Below, in pieces: positions 53,607-61,911 of a DNA stretch of 64,000 bases. The position numbers and the translations under genes were made by a program. Position 1 is the stretch's first letter; the number at the start of each line of letters is the position of its first letter. The notes under the pieces were generated by a model that had not been told where the DNA came from, did no database searches, and saw only the letters and a list, made by a program, of their open reading frames with translations. Source of the stretch: an uncultured Chloroflexota bacterium (lineage in GTDB: Bacteria; Chloroflexota; Anaerolineae; Aggregatilineales; Phototrophicaceae); contig CALJKV010000026.1 in the NCBI GenBank assembly GCA_937974245.1, positions 1 through 64,000 on the forward strand, read 5' to 3'.

Positions 53607-54581
53607 ATGCCAGAGATACGCATCCTTACCGGGCAGGACGTCCGCGCCGCGCTCACCATGCCGGAGGCCATCACCGCCGTGCGCGAAGGGTTTATCGCAC
53701 TCTCTACCGGGCAGGCCATTGTGCCGGTACGGGGCGTGTTTGAGCAGCCCCAGGGCGTCACCCTGACAATGCCGGCTCACATCCAGGGTGCGGCCATCAG
53801 CACGGTGAAAGTCGTCTCAGTGTTCCCCGGCAACCGGGAAAAAGGTCTTCCAGCGGTGACGGCGGTGGTGCTGGTTCTGGATGCCTCCACTGGAAAGCCG
53901 ATGGCGCTGCTGGATGGCACGACCCTCACGGCAATACGTACTGGGGCGGCTTCCGGCGTGGCAACCAACCTGTTGGCACGGCCTGATGCGCATATCCTGG
54001 GTGTGATCGGCGCCGGGCCGCAGGCGCGAACGCAAATTGAAGCGGTATGTGCTGTGCGCCCGATTACGGTGATTCGCATCTTCAGTCGGGGCGGGGCGGA
54101 CGAACTTGCCGCCGAACTGCGAGGCCGTTACCCGGCGCAGGTGCAGGCAGTCTCCAGTGGGCGGGAAGCCCTGGTCGGGGCGGATATCCTGGTGGCGGCG
54201 ACCAACAGCAAAACGCCTGTCATCACCCTGGCCGATGTCGCTCCGGGGGCGCACATCAACGGCGTCGGCTCGTTTACGCCGGACATGCAGGAAGTGGCGG
54301 CGGATGTGGTGACCCATGCGAAAGTTGTGGTAGACCACCGTGAAAGCGCCTGGGCGGAGGCGGGTGACCTGATTATCCCCCGCAACCAGGGTATTTTGGC
54401 CGAACAGGGTGTTCACGCCGAACTGGGCGAAGTTGCCGCCGGTGTACGGCCAGGGCGTGAGGCACAGGAGGAAATCACGTTCTTTAAGTCGGTTGGCAAT
54501 GCCGTGCAGGATGCGGTGGTCGCGGCGGTGATACTGGAAAAAGCGTCCCGCCTGAACCTGGGAACGGTGGCGGCGCTGTAG
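53607..54581 (+). CDS. Ornithine cyclodeaminase/mu-crystallin family; probable pyrroline-2-carboxylate reductase
   Basis: A protein of 324 residues with the NAD(P)-binding GVIGAGPQA motif near residue 135 and family blocks KVVSVFPGN, GSFTPDMQE and KSVGNAVQD. The family includes ornithine cyclodeaminase, alanine dehydrogenase and the LhpI-type delta-1-pyrroline-2-carboxylate reductase. Its position about 100 bases after the 3-hydroxyproline dehydratase gene favours the reductase role, so that trans-3-hydroxy-L-proline is turned into L-proline in two steps. The arginase about 5 kb away would make ornithine, so ornithine cyclodeaminase remains the main alternative. A CAGGAG Shine-Dalgarno precedes the ATG. 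Confidence 0.78.
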   Translation: MPEIRILTGQDVRAALTMPEAITAVREGFIALSTGQAIVPVRGVFEQPQGVTLTMPAHIQGAAISTVKVVSVFPGNREKGLPAVTAVVLVLDASTGKPMALLDGTTLTAIRTGAASGVATNLLARPDAHILGVIGAGPQARTQIEAVCAVRPITVIRIFSRGGADELAAELRGRYPAQVQAVSSGREALVGADILVAATNSKTPVITLADVAPGAHINGVGSFTPDMQEVAADVVTHAKVVVDHRESAWAEAGDLIIPRNQGILAEQGVHAELGEVAAGVRPGREAQEEITFFKSVGNAVQDAVVAAVILEKASRLNLGTVAAL

Positions 54582-54909
54582 TGCGGGACGGAGGTTGGTG
54601 TCTCCATGTCAACAGTGGAAAGCATACCGACTTCCCAGGGTGATCACCAGAGCGGTTGAGACTCTAATCCGGCCTTTGCGATCCACATATGTGATTCTGA
54701 TAGTCCCCGGCTATAGTGAAGTTGTCTCTATCGGCTGTGTAGCCGTTGCTTTTGGCGTTACACCGCTGACTTCACCCGCCGTTTCCCCCCGGACATTCGC
54801 AAAATCCGGTACAATGATAAGTAGGTAGAGGCGACAAAAGCGGCCCCAGGCAGGGCGCTTGAATGGAATTGATAACCAGCGCGCGAATAACGGTTGAGGA
54901 CAAACCCCT
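54582..54909. other. Intergenic stretch upstream of clpC
   Basis: I see no convincing gene in these 328 bases. A perfect ten-base palindrome, CACATATGTG, lies at 54684-54693 and could be an operator half or chance. A TACAAT hexamer occurs about 90 bases before clpC without a good -35. I looked for a CIRCE (HrcA) inverted repeat and for CtsR-like GGTCAAA repeats and saw neither, so heat-shock control of clpC by those regulators is not supported. Confidence 0.5.
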
Positions 54910-57411
54910 ATGATGCGATTTGAACGGTTTACCGAACGTGCTCAAGATGCCGCCCAGCGTGCCTATGAAATCTTGCAGCGCTACGGACATAACCAGGTAG
55001 ATACCGAACATATTTTGCTGGCGCTGTTGGAACAGGCCGATGGCGTAATCCCGATGATTCTTGAACGTCTGTCGGTGGATGTGAACCTCATGCGCTCCCG
55101 GCTGGATGAAGCGCTGCGTACCGGCGCGAAGGCCGCTATCTACGGCCAGGGCGCGGGCCAGTTCTTTATCACGCCCCGCGCTAAACGGGTGATTGATGTC
55201 GCCAATGAGGAAGCCAACCGCCTGCGTGATGAGTACATTTCTACCGAGCATATTTTCCTGGCGATTCTAAACGAACGCGGCACGGCCACTGCAAAAATCC
55301 TGGCAGATGCTGGCGTCACCCGTGAGCGGGTGGTGGATGCGATTAAGGACGTGCGCGGCGGTCAGCGTGTGACCGATCCGCAGGCCGAGTCCCGCTACCA
55401 GACGCTTGAAAAGTACAGCCGTGACCTGACCCGCATGGCGCTGGAAGGTAAACTCGACCCGGTAATTGGCCGGGACGCTGAGATTCTGCGTGTTATCCAG
55501 ATTTTGAGCCGCCGTACCAAGAATAACCCGGTGCTGATCGGTGAAGCCGGGGTTGGCAAGACCGCGATTGTGGAAGGGCTGGCGCAGAAGATCGCCAGCG
55601 GTGATGTGCCGGAAATTCTGCACGGCAAGCGGGTTGTGAGCCTTGATCTGGGCGGGATGCTGGCGGGCAGCCGCTTCCGAGGCGAATTTGAGGAACGCTT
55701 AAAGGCTTCAATTGAGGAAATCCAGCGGGCTGAAGGCGAGATCATCCTGTTTATTGATGAACTGCACCAGGTTGTCGGTGCGGGGGCGGCGCAGGGTGCG
55801 CTCGACGCCGGGAACATGATGAAACCGGCGCTGGCACGCGGCGAACTGCAGTGTGTGGGTGCGACAACCCTCGATGAGTATCGCCAGTACATCGAAAAGG
55901 ATAGTGCGCTTGACCGCCGTTTTGCCCCGGTGTACGTGGAAGAGCCGAGCGTCGAAGATACGATTGAGATGCTCTATGGCCTGCGTGATCGCTACGAGGC
56001 ACACCACAAAGTCACGATTGCCGATGAAGCGATTGAAGCCGCCGCCCGGTTAGCCGCCCGCTATGTCACCGAGCGACGGTTGCCGGATAAGGCGATTGAT
56101 CTGTTAGATGAAGCAGCTGCCAAATTGCGCGTGGCGCTTTATTCGATGCCGCCACGCCTCAAAGAGATGAAGGCTGCCGTTGACCGCCTGATGGCCGAAG
56201 AAGAGGCTGCCGGTATGGCACGTGAATACGAACGCGCCGCCGAGTACAAGATGCAGCGGCTCCAGCTTGAGCAAGACTATGAACAGGAGCGCACTATCTG
56301 GCAGCAGGAACATACCCTGGATGAGGTGGTAGACACCGAAGATATTGCCAGTGTCGTTGCCCAGTGGACGGGGATTCCGATCACACAGATGCTTGAAACC
56401 GAGAGCGAAAAACTGCTGCGCATGGAAGACGCACTGCACCAGCGCATCATCGGCCAGAGCGAGGCGGTGGTTGCCATTGCCAACGCCATCCGCCGTTCCC
56501 GCAGCGGACTGAAAGACCCCAAGCGCCCGATTGGGTCATTTATCTTCTTGGGGTCAAGCGGTGTTGGCAAGACCGAGCTGGCGAAGGCGCTGGCCGAGTT
56601 CATGTTTGATGATGAAGAGGCGCTGGTACGTGTTGACATGAGTGAGTACCGCGAACAACATACCGTCAGCCGCCTGTTCGGTGCGCCGCCGGGGTACGTG
56701 GGCTATGAAGAGGGCGGTCAACTGACGGAAGTCGTGCGCCGCCGTCCTTACCGCGTCATCCTGTTTGATGAGATCGAAAAAGCGCACCCGGACGTATGGA
56801 ACGCGCTGCTGCAAATCCTGGAAGATGGCCGTCTGACTGACGGCCAGGGACGCGTCGTGAACTTCCGCCATTCGGTGATTATCATGACGAGCAACCTGGG
56901 AACGGAATTCGCCCGGCGCGGTGGCGTGCTGGGTTTCGTGCAAAGCAGCGATGAACAGGCTGTTGCCGACCACCAGAAAATCGAGAAGGCCATGCGGGAG
57001 ACGTTCCGGCCTGAGTTCCTCAACCGGATTGACGAGGCAATTGTTTTCTCGCCGTTAAGTCTCTCGGAAGTCGAGCAGATTGTTGACTTGCAAATGGCAG
57101 GTATCGCCGAACGTTTGCTTGAAGCGGGCAATATCGGCGTGCATTTGACCGAACCGGCGCGGCGCTGGTTGGCCGAAAAGGGTTACGATCCTCAGTTTGG
57201 GGCGCGCCCCCTGCGCCGGGCGTTGCAGCGGTTTGTCGAAAACCCGTTGAGTGTGCAGATGCTCAAGGGAGACTTTCGCTCCGGTGATCTGGTGGTGATT
57301 GACGAGTTTAATGGCGCATTGATCTTCCGCCGTGAGCATGACACGATGACAGACTACGCTCACATCCCGCAGGATCATTTCGTCAATGGCGATGGCGACA
57401 TGGTGGGGTAG
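54910..57411 (+). CDS. clpC: ATP-dependent Clp protease ATPase subunit ClpC
   Basis: A Hsp100 unfoldase of 833 residues. Two N-terminal Clp repeats cover about 1-145. The first AAA+ domain has Walker A GEAGVGKT at 211-218 and Walker B IILFIDELH. A short middle domain with a UVR-like segment (EEEAAGMAREYERAAEYKMQ) near 435-455 marks ClpC rather than ClpB. The second AAA+ domain has Walker A GSSGVGKT at 548-555 and Walker B VILFDEIEKAHPD. An LGF tripeptide near 673 fits the loop that docks on ClpP. It unfolds proteins for ClpP degradation in the cytoplasm. clpP is not in the window. GAGGA precedes the start. It seems to be transcribed alone, with a hairpin after the stop. Confidence 0.93.
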   Translation: MMRFERFTERAQDAAQRAYEILQRYGHNQVDTEHILLALLEQADGVIPMILERLSVDVNLMRSRLDEALRTGAKAAIYGQGAGQFFITPRAKRVIDVANEEANRLRDEYISTEHIFLAILNERGTATAKILADAGVTRERVVDAIKDVRGGQRVTDPQAESRYQTLEKYSRDLTRMALEGKLDPVIGRDAEILRVIQILSRRTKNNPVLIGEAGVGKTAIVEGLAQKIASGDVPEILHGKRVVSLDLGGMLAGSRFRGEFEERLKASIEEIQRAEGEIILFIDELHQVVGAGAAQGALDAGNMMKPALARGELQCVGATTLDEYRQYIEKDSALDRRFAPVYVEEPSVEDTIEMLYGLRDRYEAHHKVTIADEAIEAAARLAARYVTERRLPDKAIDLLDEAAAKLRVALYSMPPRLKEMKAAVDRLMAEEEAAGMAREYERAAEYKMQRLQLEQDYEQERTIWQQEHTLDEVVDTEDIASVVAQWTGIPITQMLETESEKLLRMEDALHQRIIGQSEAVVAIANAIRRSRSGLKDPKRPIGSFIFLGSSGVGKTELAKALAEFMFDDEEALVRVDMSEYREQHTVSRLFGAPPGYVGYEEGGQLTEVVRRRPYRVILFDEIEKAHPDVWNALLQILEDGRLTDGQGRVVNFRHSVIIMTSNLGTEFARRGGVLGFVQSSDEQAVADHQKIEKAMRETFRPEFLNRIDEAIVFSPLSLSEVEQIVDLQMAGIAERLLEAGNIGVHLTEPARRWLAEKGYDPQFGARPLRRALQRFVENPLSVQMLKGDFRSGDLVVIDEFNGALIFRREHDTMTDYAHIPQDHFVNGDGDMVG

Positions 57412-57436
57412 CAACCGTCCGTTTGTCAGCATTTTC

Positions 57437-57471
57437 CCGGTAGAGGCCTGGCGTTAGAATGCCTCTACCGG
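57437..57471 (+). terminator. Hairpin after clpC, likely terminator
   Basis: A perfect 11-base-pair inverted repeat, CCGGTAGAGGC at 57437-57447 and GCCTCTACCGG at 57461-57471, encloses a 13-base loop and starts 26 bases after the clpC stop. No U-tract follows, so it may act as a weak or factor-assisted terminator or protect the 3' end of the mRNA. Confidence 0.5.
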
Positions 57472-57670
57472 ATATCCTCTCTCTGAACGCCCCTCCATTT
57501 TGTATCTGTCTGCAAATAACCAGTTTCGGACTGCTCATCAACGAGGCTTGCCTCGAAAACGATACGCGCGAGATGGAAACAGAAATAAGCGGATTTGCCG
57601 CGTGAAACACGAATTCCCCCTTACTGACAAGCCGCATTCATTAGAAAAATACAAGAAGTTCTCTGATGAG

Positions 57671-57699
57671 TTGCTGATTAGAATCAGATGTGTTATCCT
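57671..57699 (+). promoter_or_regulatory. Possible extended -10 promoter of the peptide ABC genes
   Basis: TTGCTG at 57671-57676 and TATCCT at 57694-57699 are 17 bases apart, and TGT before the second box gives an extended -10 element. It lies about 90 bases before the binding-protein start. Matches to consensus are partial. Confidence 0.28.
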
Positions 57700-57788
57700 C
57701 TCACATTGGAAGTAATCAAGCAGAACGAAGTGAGGAGCGTTTTGGCTTGATTCAAAAATTCAAAGTATATTTTGAGGAGTAAAGCACA

Positions 57789-59456
57789 ATGTCCAAGTAT
57801 CTACGCTTTGTCGGGCTTGCCCTCGTGGTGATGATGCTCATGAGTCTGACTCTGGGCGTCAGCGCGCAGGAAAAAGTCGTGACGTTCCAATTCGGGCCTG
57901 GCGACATTCCCAGCCTGGATCCGGCGCTCGCCACTGACACCAGCTCCATTCAGGTCATTCAGGAAATCTTCCCCGGCCTGACTCGTTTGCATGAGGTCAC
58001 ACTTGAGCTCCAACCCGGTATGGCCGATTGGAGTCTATCAGATGATGGCCTGGTTTATACTTTCAATATTCTGCAAGGTGTCCCCTGGGTCAAGTACAAC
58101 GCCGAATCCGGCGCTGTTGAAGAGGTCACGGATGCCGATGGCAACGTCCGTTATGTGACTGCTGCCGACTTCGTTTATGGCTGGCAGCGCACGCTCGACC
58201 CCGCCACCGCTGGCGACTATGCGTATGTGTTGGCCCCCTGGGTTGCGGGTGGCAACGCTTTTAATTCCGGCGAAGGCGCGGTTGAAGACCTGGGCCTCGT
58301 GGCTCTGGATGACTACACCCTTCAGGTGACGGCGAGTGAACCGGCTGGCTTCCTGGCGAATATCTTCGGTATGTGGATGGCAGCAGCGCAGCCGTCATGG
58401 GCGATTGAAGAATACGGTGACTTCTGGACTGAGCCGGAAAACATCGTCAGCTATGGCCCGTTTGCACTCTCTGAGTGGCTGCACGAAGAAAGCGCCACCA
58501 TCATCAAGAACCCGTTCTGGGTTGGCACTGAGGCGATTCCCGCTTCAACGATTGACGCCGTTCAGTTCCTGTTCCTGGAAGAAAGCGCCGGTTTCGCTAA
58601 CTTCGAGGCTGGTCTGCTGGATGTCACCGCGGCTCCGCTGGCTGACCTCGACCGCATCAAGGCTGACCCGACCCTCAGTGAACAACTGAGCGTTGGCCCC
58701 GGTGGTTGCACCTACTACTATGGCTATAACCTTGCCAAACCGCCGTTTGATGATGCCCGCGTCCGTCGTGCCTTCTCCATGGCGATTGACCGCCAATCCC
58801 TGATTGACAACGTCCTCAAGGGCGGCCAGGAACCGGCATTCTTCTTCACCCGCCCGAACTTCAGCGCTTCCCCGACTGCCGAAATGTATCCGCAGTACGT
58901 GATTGGTGAAGACCTGGATGTGGCGCGTGGCGAACTCCAGTCCTACCTGGACGAAAAGGGTATCACGATTGATCAGCTGCCTCCCATCACCCTGATGCAC
59001 AACGAAAGTGAAGCGCACGCTCGTATCGCCCAGGCGATCCAGCAGATGTGGGCCGAAAACCTGGGTGTGGAAGTGCAGATCGCGACCCAGGAATGGGCCG
59101 TTTACCTGCAAACCCTGCGCGAAGATGCGCCGCAGGTCTGGCGTCTGGGTTGGTGCCTGGACTACCCCGATCCGCACAACTTCCTGTGGGACGTGTTCCA
59201 CACCTCCACCAACCCGCGCGGCAACTGGAGCAATGCCGAATTTGACGCGCTGGTGGACGAGGCAAAAGTCCTGATTGACAATGACACCCGTCGTGATCTG
59301 TATGCTGATGCCGAGAACATCCTCAGCAATACCGAAGCGGGTATCATCCCCATCTACTACTACACCAGCCTGGCGATGACCAACCCGCGTATTGAGCGGA
59401 CATACTCACAGCTTGGCGGTACCCAGTACTTCGAGAAATGGGATATCAAGGGCTAA
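57789..59456 (+). CDS. Extracellular solute-binding protein, family 5 (peptide/oligopeptide ABC)
   Basis: A protein of 555 residues with a signal peptide (residues 1 to about 27, cleavage near VSAQ). There is no lipobox cysteine at the cleavage site. The mature part follows the family 5 pattern: PGDIPSLDPALATDTSS at the start, LQVTASEPAGFLANIF in the middle, and PPFDDARVRRAFSMAIDRQ later. It should bind peptides or similar solutes outside the membrane and pass them to the permeases downstream. GAGGAG lies nine bases before the ATG. A terminator-like hairpin separates it from the first permease gene, which would allow higher expression of the binding protein. Confidence 0.92.
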   Translation: MSKYLRFVGLALVVMMLMSLTLGVSAQEKVVTFQFGPGDIPSLDPALATDTSSIQVIQEIFPGLTRLHEVTLELQPGMADWSLSDDGLVYTFNILQGVPWVKYNAESGAVEEVTDADGNVRYVTAADFVYGWQRTLDPATAGDYAYVLAPWVAGGNAFNSGEGAVEDLGLVALDDYTLQVTASEPAGFLANIFGMWMAAAQPSWAIEEYGDFWTEPENIVSYGPFALSEWLHEESATIIKNPFWVGTEAIPASTIDAVQFLFLEESAGFANFEAGLLDVTAAPLADLDRIKADPTLSEQLSVGPGGCTYYYGYNLAKPPFDDARVRRAFSMAIDRQSLIDNVLKGGQEPAFFFTRPNFSASPTAEMYPQYVIGEDLDVARGELQSYLDEKGITIDQLPPITLMHNESEAHARIAQAIQQMWAENLGVEVQIATQEWAVYLQTLREDAPQVWRLGWCLDYPDPHNFLWDVFHTSTNPRGNWSNAEFDALVDEAKVLIDNDTRRDLYADAENILSNTEAGIIPIYYYTSLAMTNPRIERTYSQLGGTQYFEKWDIKG

Positions 59457-59493
59457 TTGTCTGACTTGATATGCCGAAGTGATTGACGAGAGG

Positions 59494-59521
59494 GGCGCAG
59501 TCTACGCTGCGCCTCTCTTTT
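59494..59521 (+). terminator. Rho-independent terminator/attenuator between binding protein and permeases
   Basis: GGCGCAG at 59494-59500 pairs with CTGCGCC at 59507-59513 around a six-base loop, extended by GAGA/TCTC pairing, and is followed by CTTTT. It starts 37 bases after the binding-protein stop. It probably reduces read-through into the permease genes. Confidence 0.72.
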
Positions 59522-59734
59522 ACCCGTAAGGGGGCATCCTGTTGGACTCCGTTGGTGGATCAAGAACCGGATGTTGAGTGATGAAAGCGTTATAATCAAA
59601 CCTGAAACTAGCGCGGTGTGGCATCCTTCTCACTCTAAAATCCCGGCCAACTGCGCAGCTGATCGAACGAATGCAGGTTATCGGCTCATGACCTGATACA
59701 AAAAATCCTGAGCGTGTTATGGTAGGAGCTAGCA

Positions 59735-60748
59735 ATGGCAGTTTTTATTTTCAGGCGATTTTTGGGGATGATTGTGGTGTTGATCCTGGTATCCGCCATC
59801 ACTTTCGTGCTGATGCGAACCGTCCCCGGTGGCCCTTTTGACCGTGAAAAGGCGCTTCCAGAGCAAACGATCCGCCAGCTTGAAGAGAAATATCATTTGA
59901 ATGACCCCTTCTTTTTGCAATATACGCGTTACATCGGTGATATCATGGTGCCGCGCATGACCACTGGCGAATTCAAACGCTCGGTGACGGAAGATTACCT
60001 CATCAATATTCCCTTACCTTTTGGGGATAACACCACCATCCGCTGGATGAACTTTGGCCCTTCGATTAAAACACGGTCACGCACGGTCAACGATATTTTC
60101 CGTGACAACCTGCCGGTCTCCTTCCAGCTTGGCATGGCGGCTTTAGCTGTCGCCCTGACCATTGGTGTTCCAGCGGGTATGATTGCTGCCTTGAACCGCA
60201 ACACCGGCTGGGATTACGCCAGCATGGCAATTGCCATCATTGGTGTTTCGGTACCGGTAATCGTGATGGGGCCAATCCTGAGATATATCTTTGGTGTTGA
60301 ACTCAAACTGCTGCCCCCCACAGGTTGGGGTACCTGGCAGCATGTAATTATGCCAGCGGTCTCGCTGGGGTTGGCATCCTCGGCGCTGCTGGCACGTCTC
60401 ACGCGGGCGAGCCTGTTGCAAGTCCTTAATGAAGACTATATTCGTACAGCGCGGGCCAAGGGCTTGACTGAACGCGCTGTCATTATTATGCACGCCATGA
60501 AAAACGCGATGATCCCGGTGGTGACAGTCATCGGCCCGATCTTTGCCGCGCTGGTTACCGGGACATTCGTGGCGGAACTGGTATTCGGCATCCCAGGTAT
60601 GGGCAAATTCTTCATCACCAGCATCACCAACCGGGATTACCCGGTGATTATGGGGACAGTTTTGCTATATGCGGCGTTTCTGGTGATCGCCAACATGCTC
60701 GTGGATATTACGTATGCGTGGCTTGATCCGCGCATTCGCTATGACTAA
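59735..60748 (+). CDS. Peptide ABC transporter permease, DppB/OppB type
   Basis: A protein of 337 residues with about six membrane segments. The first helix starts at residue 7 (FLGMIVVLILVSAITFVL) and is followed by the family phrase MRTVPGGPFD. The EAA loop that contacts the ATPase reads DYIRTARAKGLTERAVIIMH, and the ending WLDPRIRYD is typical. It forms the translocation channel with the second permease, 17 bases downstream. TAGGAG precedes the ATG. No ATPase subunit gene is adjacent, so it must share ATPases encoded elsewhere. Confidence 0.93.
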   Translation: MAVFIFRRFLGMIVVLILVSAITFVLMRTVPGGPFDREKALPEQTIRQLEEKYHLNDPFFLQYTRYIGDIMVPRMTTGEFKRSVTEDYLINIPLPFGDNTTIRWMNFGPSIKTRSRTVNDIFRDNLPVSFQLGMAALAVALTIGVPAGMIAALNRNTGWDYASMAIAIIGVSVPVIVMGPILRYIFGVELKLLPPTGWGTWQHVIMPAVSLGLASSALLARLTRASLLQVLNEDYIRTARAKGLTERAVIIMHAMKNAMIPVVTVIGPIFAALVTGTFVAELVFGIPGMGKFFITSITNRDYPVIMGTVLLYAAFLVIANMLVDITYAWLDPRIRYD

Positions 60749-60765
60749 TCGGAAAGGACACGCAG

Positions 60766-61815
60766 ATGGCAGTCGCTGAACAGAAGCAGGGCCCTGTCAA
60801 CAGCATCCCGAAGCTGAGTACTGATGAATATATCAAAGGTGAGAGCCTGTGGTCTGATGCCTGGCGGCGCTTGCGGCGGAATAGAGCTGCACTCCTGGGC
60901 ATCGTGATCATCCTCATTAATATTTTCGCGGCGGTATTTGCACCCTTCGTCGCGCCTAAAGATTTTAAGACGCAGGTGCTGGTCGATAACAATGCCGCGC
61001 CACAGTGGGTCATTGATGTTTTCCCGGTCATGACTTCCAAAGAAGAGGGTGGGTATATCACAGTCAGCTCGGAATACCCCCTGGGGGCGGACTCGCTGGG
61101 GCGTGACTTGTTAAGCCGTATCATCTATGGGGCGCGGGTGTCGCTCTCGGTGGCGGCGGTTGGCCCGGCGGTGGCGCTCCTGGTTGGGGTGATATTCGGC
61201 CTGACTGCCGGGTATGCCGGTGGTCGGGTGGATAACATCATGATGCGTTTTGTGGACATCATGTATGCCTTCCCTACCATCCTGCTGATTATCTTGCTGA
61301 TGGCGTATTTCAGGTCGAGCTTCAACGATAGTCAACCGGGAACACTGGCCTATACCCTCAACGCGATTGATACCGCTTTTGGCGGGATGTTCTTCATCTT
61401 TATCGGTATTGGCATCACGTCGTGGATGGGCATGGCGCGGTTGACACGCGGCCAGGTGCTGTCTGTCCGCGAAAAGGAATATATTGAAGCCGCTCGTTCG
61501 ATTGGCACCGGGCGTAGTTCGATCATGATCCAGCACATTCTCCCCAACATCCTGGGGCCGATTATCGTGTCGGAAACGCTGACGATCCCCTCGTACATCT
61601 CGTTTGAAGCCTTCCTGAGCTTCATCGGTCTGGGTGTGAACCCTCCCACGCCGAGTTGGGGCGCGATGATTTCTGAAGGGGCGCGGGCGATTCAGACTTA
61701 CCCGAATCAGGCGATTTTCCCGGCGCTGGCACTTTTCTTCATCATGTTCGCTTTCAACTTCCTGGGCGACGGCCTGCGTGACGCGCTCGACCCCCGTATG
61801 CGCGGCGTGGACTAA
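60766..61815 (+). CDS. Peptide ABC transporter permease, DppC/OppC type
   Basis: A protein of 349 residues. The N-terminal cytoplasmic part has SLWSDAWRRLRRNRAALLG, followed by the first membrane helix and YPLGADSLGRDLLSRIIYG, a DppC hallmark. The EAA loop reads EYIEAARSIGTGRSSIMIQH and the end is GDGLRDALDPRMRGVD. The loop after the first helix is long and includes a DVFPVMTSKEEGG insert. It is the last gene of the transport group and meets the fusion gene head-on with a shared hairpin between them. Confidence 0.93.
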   Translation: MAVAEQKQGPVNSIPKLSTDEYIKGESLWSDAWRRLRRNRAALLGIVIILINIFAAVFAPFVAPKDFKTQVLVDNNAAPQWVIDVFPVMTSKEEGGYITVSSEYPLGADSLGRDLLSRIIYGARVSLSVAAVGPAVALLVGVIFGLTAGYAGGRVDNIMMRFVDIMYAFPTILLIILLMAYFRSSFNDSQPGTLAYTLNAIDTAFGGMFFIFIGIGITSWMGMARLTRGQVLSVREKEYIEAARSIGTGRSSIMIQHILPNILGPIIVSETLTIPSYISFEAFLSFIGLGVNPPTPSWGAMISEGARAIQTYPNQAIFPALALFFIMFAFNFLGDGLRDALDPRMRGVD

Positions 61816-61856
61816 TAACGCTCCTGATTCCACTGCAATTCAATAGATGAAAACCA

Positions 61857-61884
61857 AAGACGCTGCTCACATGGGCAGCGTCTT
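61857..61884 (-). terminator. Terminator between convergent genes
   Basis: AAGACGCTGC at 61857-61866 and GCAGCGTCTT at 61875-61884 form a perfect ten-base-pair stem with an eight-base loop. Read on the minus strand the stem is followed by TTTGGTTTT, so it should best terminate the leftward fusion gene, and may also serve the rightward permease gene. Confidence 0.68.
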
Positions 61885-61911
61885 CAGCATTATGAGGAGG
61901 GTTGCTTTTTA

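Larger units (their letters stand above)
57412..57788. other. Intergenic stretch between clpC and the binding-protein gene
   Basis: This 377-base stretch has no recognisable gene. A short open frame of 71 codons from 57500 shows no family features and odd composition, so I do not call it. It contains the hairpin after clpC (57437-57471) and a possible promoter near 57671-57699 for the transport genes. The part after 57640 is AT-rich. Confidence 0.55.

Noticed and set aside
52794..53780. Antisense open frame of 328 codons over the 3-hydroxyproline genes
   Set aside because: The sense strand has clear catalytic motifs in both genes. The antisense frame crosses two genes and looks random.
54595..54828. 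77-codon open frame upstream of clpC
   Set aside because: No family match and no ribosome binding site; the region looks regulatory.
57500..57715. 71-codon open frame between clpC and the binding-protein gene
   Set aside because: No family features, no convincing Shine-Dalgarno, and it overlaps the likely promoter region.
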